Below are positions 43,301-49,260 of a stretch of 49,672 nucleotides of DNA, one piece after another. The notes beneath the pieces were generated by a model, which was given only the letters and a program-made list of their open reading frames with translations, did no database searches and was not told the DNA's origin. Each line of letters begins with the position of its first letter. Within the stretch, counting starts at the first letter, position 1. The translations under genes were made by a program, and so were the position numbers. Source of the stretch: Chlamydiota bacterium (GTDB lineage Bacteria; Chlamydiota; Chlamydiia; Chlamydiales; Rhabdochlamydiaceae); assembly GCA_013288005.1 (NCBI GenBank), contig JABDCS010000012.1, forward strand, positions 1 through 49,672. Direction: 5' to 3'.

Positions 43301-45609
43301 GAGCTCGGATTGATGAACTCAGAAACAGATTAGAGGATATAATCACCACTGACTACACGCCAGCGACTACAACAGGTGCTTACACATTTTTAGGAATGCC
43401 TCCTAAAGAATTTTCAGCAGCCCTTACAAAAACACATGAAGGTAATAAAAAGCAGGTTGAAACGACTCTGAAAGATCTTCTTACATTCAAGGCTTGGACC
43501 CAAACAGATGTATATCGAGAATGTGTACGCGGAAGCGGTGAGTTACCAAAAATTGATCGAAGACTTAAGGATCTTACTACTGCCTACCAAGAACTAGGAG
43601 CCAAAAGAACTAGCTGGACCCGTAAAGCTACCAAAGAAGCGGCGGAAGGACTTGCGTCTATGCAATCCCGTGGCGAACGAGCCAAACATGTAGCTACCAA
43701 GATGAGCTATGAAACTAGTGAGCGTGTAGACTTCGATCCACGCAGAGATGGCGCAAGCGTTGCTAACAAATTAGTCGAAAAAAGTCTTGCTAATCGAGCA
43801 CAAGTAATTATGCCTGATGTGCGTTTTACAGAAGAGTCATTACCATTATTCATTGAAGCAGCTAAAGATGCGTTAATTAGCAAGCAAGCGACTCGTCAGC
43901 CTGTCTTCTTTGTGTACCACGATTCCCATTCAAATCCAGACACTCCAGGATCTACTTATGGAAAAGATATCATTATGGGTTATGACGAAAATGGGCACAG
44001 ATTAAGCACATTAGGCAGATCAGGTAAACAAGATCGCTTGACTCTTAAGGATTATTGGAAGGAACAACGAAGGCTGGCTGAAATAGAATATAGAAAAATA
44101 TCTCAACCCACTATTCATAGCGACGATTTCATTGAAAGACATTTAAAACATGTCATGTCGCAACAAACAACGATCATGCTTTATGACACTACGACTAAAC
44201 AGGGTGGCGATTTTGGAGCATGGAGCCGAGCTGAGTCTGAAAACGATATACTTCAAGTAATCTACTACAATATATCAACTAAAGGCCGCGATCCAGCAGA
44301 GGTCGTCAGTACAGATGCGCTTTATCAAGCCATGAGCAGAAGACGAGGCTCATCCGCCCAGAATTCGGCTGTTGTGGGAAGTTGTTCAGAGGAAGAGTTT
44401 TCATCTAAACTTGCTCTGCGTCAAACCACGATTGAACAAGGACGAGCTGTTTATGATGTTCCGGCTGCTATTGCTAGAAAAATTATCAAGGCGTCCACCA
44501 TCTTAAAGAACCCTATGATTGTAGCTCCGAAGACTGCGAAATTACCAGCTGGTCCTTTAGTTTCTGGTTGGAAAGTAATCAAAGCCAAAGAACTACGAAA
44601 GCAAAACCATGATGCCATGACAAAAAGAGCTCTCGCCTACCTTAAAAACGAGGATAGTGATGAAGCACAAACTTTTGCTCGCGAATGGCAACAATTCGAA
44701 ATAACTATAGAAAATGCAATTAAGGGAAACGAAGGAGACAGCCAGCTACCTCTTGTTGAAAGAATGCTACAAGCTGCTGATGGGGATCAAAATCTATGGA
44801 AAGCCCACAAAGCTTTTGAGGAAGCTCGTTATCTAATCAACTGGGCTAAAGGGTATTCTCCTGTAACTGCAGACTCTGTTCTGCTTGCTGGTTCTTCCGC
44901 TAGATTAAGTGCAGCTTTTGCTTCCATGCCTTCCTCATCTTTATCAGGTCGTGCCACTTATGCTTCTATGTCACACCCTTCAAGCATGAAAGATGATAGT
45001 AAAGAGGAAGCTCGCCAACATCCCCCTACCCCCGGCCCAGCTACGCCCTCTATAGCTGCAGGGAGCTCTTCTTCAGTTAGTAGCACTGCTTACTACGCGA
45101 GCCTTGGGGGGCCCCCTCCTGCTGCAGGAGCTGCACCTTTACCAAGTACTCGTCAAAGAAGGGGATCTACCGCAGGAACATCTGTAGAAGCGGCATCATC
45201 TCCACCTGAGGGAAGTCCATCTCGTACTCCTTCAACAAAAGGAAAATTTTGTCTTTCTAATAAAAAGAAACAACCGATTCCTAGACAGGGATCATCTGCT
45301 CCTATAGAACGTTCTGCAACTAGCTCCTCTGCAACTTCTACTAAAGGAGCAGGAGGCACAACACCTGCTACACAAGTCAAAGCTGATTCGAGCAAAAGAA
45401 CACAAGTTCCTTCAGTACCTTCTTCAGTTGTAACGGGACTTAGAGGAAGGCATACTTCTCCAGAAGTGACAGGAAGTGATGAATCGTCAATACGTTTAGG
45501 AAGAGATATATACACCTTCGTTTCTAAGCCGACGGGTTCAGCACCACCGGCAGTTAGAGCAACTGCCGCCGCAGGAGCCGGTGCTAGACCACCAGCTAAA
45601 CGGGCGTAA
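34351..45609 (+). CDS. Giant coiled-coil protein (3752 aa) with C-terminal SF2/SecA-like helicase core
   Basis: The unbroken frame of 11.3 kb encodes, in order: residues 1-115, the same module as in the 825-aa protein (QLFGAQEQRLTCDEH, ER, AC, VMQELHNRG, IVLTAKGNG, AQRVV...LWNNHW); 116-585, Ser/Pro-rich linker; about 585-2260, almost continuous coiled coil, which if fully extended would be roughly 250 nm long; 2290-2740, helical; then an NTPase core. The core has Walker A AEAGSGKT (K2753), VVVDEAD (2819-2822), SAT (2865-2867), and further on LYDTTTKQGGDF (D3287) and QAMSRRRG (3326-3333), in the order and form of SF2 motifs I, II, III, V and VI. The tail (about 3530-3752) is Ser/Pro-rich. No Sec signal or membrane segment. 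Role unknown; a secreted effector or a large cytoskeletal motor-like protein is inferred. Confidence 0.88.
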   Translation: MTHTFTFNNVQLFGAQEQRLTCDEHPDQIERVVQQACAAEVDAVMQELHNRGLPRFYAPGYDIRIFENKIVLTAKGNGERREIPLSTGRDTLTDQAQRVVAKADYLWNNHWKAAHNPFYGMERTRLGESHTVAPMPSARPPAFHPHPHDSASSSSHAHRPVTMSIPAPLSTSAAASTPAATSPYARTRRVDGIARSQLLKTYTKLFRLGENYISKGNSLLERSQIQEMAEQLETLTELRKVTNTLIEALAQSNEDMSDLRDNLARLLDDIQAQERNLLAALARAPLATAERASSGFARPLSPSPSFDDFHAETQSRLADLRESMADTAQRLDEEFDSLQSRYPPFKPHAFPESSTPFSLSSLEVNPPSARSPSDSTVGTSSSRFASLAPGAGGDVQTLSNPRNPGPSQLPPVFPPGSDAEPYSTQGDVDLATPRARTPTSAPIPTPLSPPGAPSVGSHDLDDEETTSREGSLSPPPSRRLLIDTDSSSMYHGAGASPTDRQPPLWTSLSSLPLPSPRSFMWGTPPGDRSLDYYRKRLKGLLAAPRAISTPPITDAAGLTDAASGLAPLSLASLRLSPPASPVTSSEFHGAVVRHEEASARLQSELEALIPGEENAELRQRIQLLSAQIANLRAFCERLRDDNQRLIARLPEIGQAEEDTRRLDEYRAIIQENHQKIKQAEDHISKLERQLNEITDNLRDRDDQLAKALQNYKDARQDLDTLRNKLQSQKDLYEREAERTKEQLAYVTEQLDQAKAQVAEQRRAWDEAFGRAAEAGLPDHLERALKAEARVKVLEGENATLLSRLQELGRADPALESQFARVTSQLREAEDISRSQRTMIDNLTEELAKKDRAAYAQAMALIRAENTILTLEGRLERLKKAETQLAEELYQARNTFAYKSSEMEQDITTLQSQLRTARAQADEERRELQALIDQGNHALSSADLEINRLKSDLAQTRAEVIQADERVAEWQGKVEGLQAELDQKEGRLTSATQQLSDAEEEQTKLRQKVEELSIQLQETERNLIESQHRARSHEEALRRQENTITELNKELTDAQADKLHAHELLNALRSEHEKVKQQISELEENDKENRARIGELSDQATHSKDEAEKYRLDLETAQAKLAELNIELQRARAAESTAKEHVSDLEKQLDDAIAERQRVARQLEDSATRERDLRANIDQRDKALTEARSEIAHLGSETDRAKNAAQQANLEALEHKRKAEALQAELDAKEGELREAGGKIGHLKAEKIELERQSDALQRELKQANIGRERAEVEASKQQRQAEALAAELLKAQNALSIKTDQLQAAQVENAELQADREKEEEIIKDHIGLLNQELSEVNHKKKAADEQIAQLTEALAKAEEDKQQGERALTEADLFHTTLKTRLTDQEGHIDRLETRLREATASVERLTAIQEKITQAETARGQEQAKLQEQLHTITQAKIDADRDKEAFNNILETAEAERRRLTDELAASQAHLAELNTEHEKAAAQWQDTEENLNKQLRAANQRADEVDSEGTRLQGALTRAVEGNNQLSDQHEKDEESLKGLRAQLTLLQSVKEGVEASIEELTKKSEDARTEHDRKLASIRKALDTTQAENERQKAALVAQDAVIASLTEALQEERVRAANLDAQKDQLQKELDQTARNLETEKNAHTETRITASAAAESAGQENDYLRTKLVNITRDKAAAEASVEDLNGSLQGSRQEAKRLREELADSQKRLEEATQAIKAWEEQNNSLTQQRDKAQERVTGLESTQRHLETQLREAQGKISHLEEQYTADQGKLRAQKDKITSLTQELAAAQAAQAAAAKKEAELNQALREGGAATDHLTRLSEEQSKALGERAREIESLTDVHARTKAELDATNAHVTRLQTQLSQRATPDQFSKLEKELSKSQHRADQLQTKETEQQTVIGQLRHSLAELTTSASTTAHALEKAQRANAALETELRKLRSANHSAAKQAAETERALRLEIEQLSAGNEKYAQQLKAQTAATVAAQAQATSLQTKLAQQTKELEEAQAANTALQSDLAGSRIREQRLLADKDSLNGQLSEAQARSAELHTSIDEAKTRIAALGREHEAQEAAHKRELEELQGVLSKTKEAIQEKERTIEGLHTLLAEKTREAETSRAGREQAKAEIAKLNEEIAQISENTADLRSICKDQEDFITRINQQINEERVGFEAQRSRLEHQLAELTQRLEASEKKRAEDYHKLTLALEKIKELEAQLTTASKVTETATQRLDEMTKRAEAAEAENRHLRSLLAARVTTLSSGAIASDADTIAALKALPRITPRGLFRAGEKAFLDVPELIKEGHIDILLPFENICATVDLVSEALDEILTPPENPDPHHVYNLAIYVANGVPHIPTFKNTELFQKLQAWIIRRAGRLGRETDPLLERKQRTLLLTLANDASTLCGQIAVPMLRAAQYHAALNMNGISKKEWARNLIMTERLTPEQQHIKGLLLDKLTEADKIAPALEIQMSMLVSDGFSRLHMVPVSLHEQYLGLPDQTLHHGIIGIHKTLEWSRAFEQRQYLIDNVINDFNFDTITDDILQSSRAKEEDHLLTGTYNVIEPLLRRSSPRDPPTITDQLVAARDSGKPISEDTRIALKTQVEGRIRFHLQNLTGLQTLRTTPEVLMQYVQANGKFPIAIQQALLLQGGDAALVLSQLLYYYNALHDAPKHDFFRHIASLDQWDWLVQGLGNEEASKQILKLLQALKNHEKFEGLPASAQQADWARDFSILLTDEQCNPPYIDAEAGSGKTGLCHLIVEFIKTALPETQKKRVILYSPFATSIPGMECRLLDEDKKQNVIFVESEEELRNVAVVVDEADMLPVDAEFVVKVWNEEDEERVRRSENITLDGCTTRIVRPLKMSATKIKPYKGYAQHKVRARKASDKAATFQETFDGYGRNLSREIQSLNKQREEEIAYLRNKEVIRQAHMLDTMLANFGNPSFKQYVTAAQRSPLKEAIGNLKKDLDKIKDGFQTDQHAGLGARIDELRNRLEDIITTDYTPATTTGAYTFLGMPPKEFSAALTKTHEGNKKQVETTLKDLLTFKAWTQTDVYRECVRGSGELPKIDRRLKDLTTAYQELGAKRTSWTRKATKEAAEGLASMQSRGERAKHVATKMSYETSERVDFDPRRDGASVANKLVEKSLANRAQVIMPDVRFTEESLPLFIEAAKDALISKQATRQPVFFVYHDSHSNPDTPGSTYGKDIIMGYDENGHRLSTLGRSGKQDRLTLKDYWKEQRRLAEIEYRKISQPTIHSDDFIERHLKHVMSQQTTIMLYDTTTKQGGDFGAWSRAESENDILQVIYYNISTKGRDPAEVVSTDALYQAMSRRRGSSAQNSAVVGSCSEEEFSSKLALRQTTIEQGRAVYDVPAAIARKIIKASTILKNPMIVAPKTAKLPAGPLVSGWKVIKAKELRKQNHDAMTKRALAYLKNEDSDEAQTFAREWQQFEITIENAIKGNEGDSQLPLVERMLQAADGDQNLWKAHKAFEEARYLINWAKGYSPVTADSVLLAGSSARLSAAFASMPSSSLSGRATYASMSHPSSMKDDSKEEARQHPPTPGPATPSIAAGSSSSVSSTAYYASLGGPPPAAGAAPLPSTRQRRGSTAGTSVEAASSPPEGSPSRTPSTKGKFCLSNKKKQPIPRQGSSAPIERSATSSSATSTKGAGGTTPATQVKADSSKRTQVPSVPSSVVTGLRGRHTSPEVTGSDESSIRLGRDIYTFVSKPTGSAPPAVRATAAAGAGARPPAKRA

Positions 45610-45667
45610 AGGCTAACTACTTGTAAGTAGGAAAGGAACTTGTAGGCCCATTAAACTCCAAAAAAAC

Positions 45668-45699
45668 AAAGACCAGCTAGGAATCTAGCTGGTCTTTTT
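45668..45699. terminator. Bidirectional rho-independent terminator
   Basis: AAAGACCAGCTAG (45668-45680) and CTAGCTGGTCTTT (45685-45697) form a perfect 13-bp stem with loop GAAT. A T-run follows on the plus strand and an A-run precedes it, so it can end both the giant gene and the yajC transcript that converges on it. Confidence 0.92.
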
Positions 45700-45722
45700 C
45701 GTTAGATCTGAACGGGATAGGT

Positions 45723-46103
45723 CTATTCGGAGATTTCCGCTTTTTTAGCTTCTTCTTCGGTACAAGATTGCACTTCTGTGACAGCTGTTTTGAGGATCTC
45801 GATTTTCGCGCCACCTTCTGACATCTTTAAGATGATTGTTTGGTCGTTGATACGAGCTACTGTACCGACAAGGCCCATGGCTGTAACGCGGTCGCCTTTT
45901 TTGAGGCTACTTCGTTGTTTTTCCATGGTTTTGCGACGTTTTTGCTCGGGGCGCCAGAGGATGAAATAGAAGAAAAGGAGGGCGACAAGGAGCATTAGTC
46001 CGGTTTGCATCATGTTATTGGCTGGTGGAGGAGCAGCACCTTCGGCAAAGAGAGCTGTTGTTCCGAGTGCCAGAACCGTGAGCGTAGAGGTAAAGGTTTT
46101 CAT
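45723..46103 (-). CDS. yajC: Preprotein translocase subunit YajC
   Basis: YajC is an inner-membrane accessory of the SecDF-YajC complex. From the ATG at 46103 (AAGGGA seven bases upstream) the protein has 126 aa: an N-terminal hydrophobic segment (LTVLALGTTALFAEG), one main membrane helix GLMLLVALLFFYFILW followed by the family's RPEQKRRK motif, then the cytoplasmic domain with LKKGDRVTAMGLVGTVARI. The first hydrophobic stretch may be a signal peptide, which is more than most YajC proteins have. The frame is open 25 codons upstream, but those residues do not fit. It is the last gene of hctA-rlmD-yajC. Confidence 0.93.
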   Translation of the reverse strand: MKTFTSTLTVLALGTTALFAEGAAPPPANNMMQTGLMLLVALLFFYFILWRPEQKRRKTMEKQRSSLKKGDRVTAMGLVGTVARINDQTIILKMSEGGAKIEILKTAVTEVQSCTEEEAKKAEISE

Positions 46104-46178
46104 AAAAATTCCCTTGGAAAAATAAAAAATGTTTACACACAAATCATGCCTGAAAAAGCGGCCAAAAAGCAAGTTCAA

Positions 46179-47567
46179 CTATTTACTAAAATTAGAGGTC
46201 GTTTTTGTCAAGAGGGCGATATTTTCGATGTGGGGTGTGTGAGGGAATTGATCGACGGGCTGAAGGGCTTCAAGGGTATAGCCATTTTGAAGGAGAATTT
46301 TTACTTCTTCGGCTTGCGTCTTGGGATTGCACGCTATATAGAGAATGCGAGGAGCTTGGGCTTGTAATACAATTTGGAGGGCTTTTAGGCCTAATCCTGT
46401 GCGCGGAGGATCGAGGATGATCATGTCAAATGAGGCATTTTCTTGTAGAACTTCTTGGAGCTTTTCCCCCGCATCCCCTTTTAGGAAGCGAATATTGGAG
46501 AGGTTGTTACGGTCACAATTGGCTTGGGCATCGAGAACGGCATAAGGATTTATTTCAATTGAAGTTACCTGGGCCACAGAGGAAGCAAAGGCCATGCCAA
46601 TGGTCCCTGTACCGCAATAAAGATCAAGGACGTGATCTTGCGAAGAGACGTTAGCTAGAGCAAGTGCACGTGTGTAAAGTACTTCGGCCTGTTTTGTGTT
46701 GGGCTGGAAGAAGGAGCGCGGGCTAATTTGCAGTGAAAGGGTGGTGTGAGGTAAATGCAACTCTTCGAGAAGACATTCCGGGCCACTTAGGTGGATTTCA
46801 TAAAAACGAGTGGGCTCCTTCGGGATAGCTTGATGGATGCAGATAAAGCAGCTTGTATCTTCATTGAGTTTACGCATTTCTTGGGCCCACTGCTGCATTT
46901 CCTTGTAGGAGAGGGCAAAGTCAGGATGGCCCGAGACGGTCAGAATGGCTAATTGGCTTTTAGTGTGGTGTCCTTCACGTAAGGTTAGGGTACGGAGCGA
47001 ACCAGTATTTTTGTGAGGGTAAAAGTCCCGTAGAGTGGTGCTTTCCCACCAAGTGCGGGTGGCAGCAACCGCTTCCTGAAACCAGGGAGAAACGAGATGG
47101 CATTCTTGGAGGTTAAAGACCTTACCGCGGCTTCCCCACATAAAAAGTCCCAGGTAACGTGTGCCTTCTTTATCTTGGGAAAAGGTGAATTCCATTTTAT
47201 TACGGTATTGCCAGGGTTCGGCACAGCCTAAGATGGGATGTAAAGTGGTAGAGGGAGAAACTGTTGTTTGGAAAAGCTCTTTTACCCATTTTTCTTTGAG
47301 GAGAAGCTGAGCCTGGTAGTCCATCTCCTGGAAACGACATCCGCCGCATAAAGGCACATGAGCACAGCGGGGAATAACGCGTAGGGAAGAGGGTTCTACA
47401 ACTTCTTGTACCCAACCTTGACATTTACCGCGACGCATGCGCCCTAGGTTAGCTTCTACCGTATCACCAGGCACCCCCGCAGAAAGAAGGGCTTTTCCCT
47501 CTTGCGGTGCGGGTAGGTAAGCGACGGCATCTCCCTTATGAGTATAATGATCGACGATAAGCAGCAT
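46179..47567 (-). CDS. rlmD: 23S rRNA (uracil-5-)-methyltransferase, RlmD/RumA family
   Basis: The enzyme methylates C5 of a uridine in 23S rRNA with S-adenosylmethionine. The 462-aa protein has a TRAM-like N-terminus, the Fe-S cysteines in PRCAHVPLCGGCRFQ, the SAM site VLDLYCGTGTIGMAFA, IILDPPRTGLGLKAL, and the catalytic cysteine in LYIACNPKTQ. RlmD and RlmC/TrmA-type enzymes are hard to separate, but the four-cysteine cluster and length support RlmD. It corresponds to the gene called ygcA in Chlamydiaceae. No Shine-Dalgarno sequence precedes the ATG; a perfect hairpin ends ten bases upstream of it instead. Confidence 0.9.
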   Translation of the reverse strand: MLLIVDHYTHKGDAVAYLPAPQEGKALLSAGVPGDTVEANLGRMRRGKCQGWVQEVVEPSSLRVIPRCAHVPLCGGCRFQEMDYQAQLLLKEKWVKELFQTTVSPSTTLHPILGCAEPWQYRNKMEFTFSQDKEGTRYLGLFMWGSRGKVFNLQECHLVSPWFQEAVAATRTWWESTTLRDFYPHKNTGSLRTLTLREGHHTKSQLAILTVSGHPDFALSYKEMQQWAQEMRKLNEDTSCFICIHQAIPKEPTRFYEIHLSGPECLLEELHLPHTTLSLQISPRSFFQPNTKQAEVLYTRALALANVSSQDHVLDLYCGTGTIGMAFASSVAQVTSIEINPYAVLDAQANCDRNNLSNIRFLKGDAGEKLQEVLQENASFDMIILDPPRTGLGLKALQIVLQAQAPRILYIACNPKTQAEEVKILLQNGYTLEALQPVDQFPHTPHIENIALLTKTTSNFSK

Positions 47568-47576
47568 GTTGGAGCG

Positions 47577-47599
47577 TAGACCTCTTTTTAAGAGGTCTA
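47577..47599 (-). promoter_or_regulatory. Perfect hairpin just upstream of rlmD start
   Basis: TAGACCTCTT (47577-47586) and AAGAGGTCTA (47590-47599) form a perfect 10-bp stem with a 3-base loop in the 92-base gap between hctA and rlmD. No T-run follows on the minus strand, so it is a poor terminator. Its place ten bases from the rlmD ATG suggests processing or translational control. Confidence 0.5.
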
Positions 47600-47659
47600 T
47601 TTAAACACAGAAGCTGAAAAAAGACCGCGGAAAGATTTCCACAGTTCGAGCGGATAATG

Positions 47660-47914
47660 TTATTTTTTCTTTTTCGTCTTTTTTACAGCTTTTTTAGCTG
47701 AAGTTTTGGCTTTGAGAGGAGTGCGTTTGCTAAGATTTTTTTTCTCAGCTGCGACAGATTCTTTGCGGTAGGTCTTGGCAATTTTCTCTAATTTAATCGT
47801 GCCCGTACGAACACGTTGAGAGGCAGCTTTATTCCCTGCAACTGCCTTTAGAACATTTTTATTAAGTTCATCTAAGAGCTTGATCATGGTTGTTGTTGTT
47901 TCTTTTAAGCCCAT
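47660..47914 (-). CDS. hctA: Histone H1-like protein Hc1
   Basis: Hc1 condenses chlamydial DNA when reticulate bodies turn into elementary bodies. The 84-aa protein starting MGLKETTTTMIKLLDEL keeps the well-conserved N-terminal half of the family, including GNKAASQRVRTGTIKLEKIA and TYRKESVAAEKKNLSKR. It ends in a Lys/Ala-rich DNA-binding tail that finishes KKTKKKK. It is shorter than Hc1 of Chlamydiaceae (about 125 aa), mainly in the tail. GGAG lies nine bases before the ATG at 47914; in-frame upstream starts fit less well. Neighbours rlmD and yajC follow as in Chlamydiaceae. This gene is the clearest single marker that the window is chlamydial. Confidence 0.93.
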   Translation of the reverse strand: MGLKETTTTMIKLLDELNKNVLKAVAGNKAASQRVRTGTIKLEKIAKTYRKESVAAEKKNLSKRTPLKAKTSAKKAVKKTKKKK

Positions 47915-47945
47915 AATTCTCATCTCCAAAGGTTTTTAATTTTCC

Positions 47946-47951
47946 ATTATA
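47946..47951 (-). promoter_or_regulatory. Probable -10 element of hctA
   Basis: On the minus strand this reads TATAAT, 32 bases upstream of the hctA start codon. No good -35 hexamer lies 16-18 bases before it, as is common for weak or factor-dependent chlamydial promoters. Confidence 0.4.
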
Positions 47952-48256
47952 GGCTCTTGCTTAACTAAAGACATAAGGCGAAACGAATACCTAAAAACTA
48001 TTGAACCTTAATTATTCAAGAGGCCTATGTCAATAGGGCCTTCTGGTATATTATTGCAAGTTTTTTTAAACAAAGGACTTATCGAACTGCAAAAAAAATT
48101 TTGGGGGCTTCTTGCATCGAAAAGAAGTTGATGGTTTTTTATTCTAACCATCTGTCTAGGAGTTATTAGCAAAAGATTTCCCATTTTTTTATAGAGGGAT
48201 CATCCAATCAAAAATTTGAATTAGCACAAAAGGTAGTTGCTAAATTGATGACCTGC
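47952..48256. other. Intergenic region between divergent hctA and RRM gene
   Basis: No ORF of useful size and no tRNA or known RNA fold was found. One hairpin is visible near 48020-48041 (AGGCC with GGCCT, continued by TAT with ATA). The rest is AT-rich with several T-runs (48062-48068, 48152-48160). Confidence 0.5.
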
Positions 48257-48488
48257 TATACTTTTTCTTAGCTGATAAACCATTGTAGGTTTTAAGCTGA
48301 CAATGGCCAAGAGGTCTTTGTAATTATAAGTTGAAGCCTGTGGTGGATAGTTGTTTTGTTTCTTGTTTCCTGCGTTTTATCGCTCTGTTCAAGATCCCCA
48401 ATCAATTATTATCGGTCGTACGAACGACATCTTCCTCAAAAAAGGACAGGGTTCGTAGTTATTAAGTTTTTTAAGGAAATTTTTATTC
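48257..48488 (+). promoter_or_regulatory. Promoter and long structured leader of the RRM protein gene
   Basis: TATACT at 48257-48262 is the best -10 candidate (with a weak TTG-containing -35 upstream) and would give a leader of more than 200 bases. The leader has a perfect 7-bp hairpin, CCATTGT (48280-48286) with ACAATGG (48300-48306), and a smaller one, GTCGT with ACGAC (48415-48428). AAGGAA lies 12 or so bases before the start codon. A long leader before a small RNA-binding protein resembles cold-shock genes and would allow RNA-level control. Confidence 0.45.
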
Positions 48489-48839
48489 ATGAGTGAAACT
48501 ATGCAAAAGAAGAAAAAGCTGTATGTAGGTAGCCTTCCTTACAGCGTAACAGAAGACGAATTGCGCAACATTTTCGCTGGATTCGGTACAGTTGAATCTG
48601 CGCGCATTATCAAAGACAAATTCACAGACCAATCTAAAGGTTTCGGATTTGTAGAAATGTCTTCTGGTGAAGATGCACAAAAAGCCATTGAAGGGATCAA
48701 CGGCAAACAATTCGGTGGCAGAACACTGATTGTTAACGAAGCACGCCCTGAAGAGCGAAGAGAGAGATTCGCAGAATCTGCAACAGGTGGCGAACGTCGT
48801 CCTTACCGTGGCGATAGACCACAGCGCAACGGCTACTAA
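48489..48839 (+). CDS. Small RNA-binding protein with one RRM domain
   Basis: The 116-aa protein has a single RNA-recognition motif at about residues 9-88. RNP2 is KLYVGSLPY near residue 10 and RNP1 is KGFGFVEM near 50, with the expected aromatic residues for stacking on RNA. The C-terminal 30 residues are Arg/Gly-rich (ERRERF, RRPYRGDRPQRNG), like the tails of cyanobacterial Rbp and plant glycine-rich proteins. Such proteins bind single-stranded RNA and are often cold- or stage-regulated. It is a single gene behind a long leader, followed by a strong terminator. Confidence 0.9.
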   Translation: MSETMQKKKKLYVGSLPYSVTEDELRNIFAGFGTVESARIIKDKFTDQSKGFGFVEMSSGEDAQKAIEGINGKQFGGRTLIVNEARPEERRERFAESATGGERRPYRGDRPQRNGY

Positions 48840-48883
48840 CATCGCGATTTTCTAAGCAGAGTTTGTTCTCAAAGCTAGAAGAA

Positions 48884-48917
48884 ACGCCCTCGGGGTTACC
48901 CCCGATGGCGTTTTTTT
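48884..48917 (+). terminator. Rho-independent terminator of the RRM gene
   Basis: ACGCC with GGCGT and, inside it, CGGGG with CCCCG form a GC-rich stem with one 2-base internal mismatch and a TTAC loop. Seven T follow (48911-48917). Confidence 0.92.
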
Positions 48918-49260
48918 ATATCTGAATTTTTCTAGAAAATCCTCGTGCAGATATCTGAAAAGGCCTTTAATCATAGTAATTATTTTTTTACTAAATGGTG
49001 CAGTTTTATTAAATTATTTTTTTAAAAATATTTTCTTGATAGTTTTCATAAAAGAAATAAACATAATTAACATTTCCCGATTATATAATTATATGAAGGA
49101 TATTAAGAATTAATCTTTTAAATACTTTATAAAAACATATAAAATTGTATTAAAAGACAGATAATTTATTATATTTCGATCTATCTAATTGTATTATTTC
49201 CCATTTTTCATTTAGACTATTTGTTAAGGATAATAAAACCAATCCTAAAATGGAGCTTTT
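48918..49260 (+). other. Very AT-rich leader of the last gene
   Basis: From about 48960 the sequence is almost only A and T, with no ORF. ATATCTGAA occurs twice (48918 and 48951). The style matches the leaders of the two coiled-coil genes. GGAG seven bases before 49261 is the ribosome-binding site of the next gene. Confidence 0.55.

Noticed and set aside
47952..48488. Search for tmRNA, SRP RNA, RNase P RNA or tRNA in the largest gene-free gap
   Set aside because: No conserved tRNA-like arms or other diagnostic sequences could be recognised.
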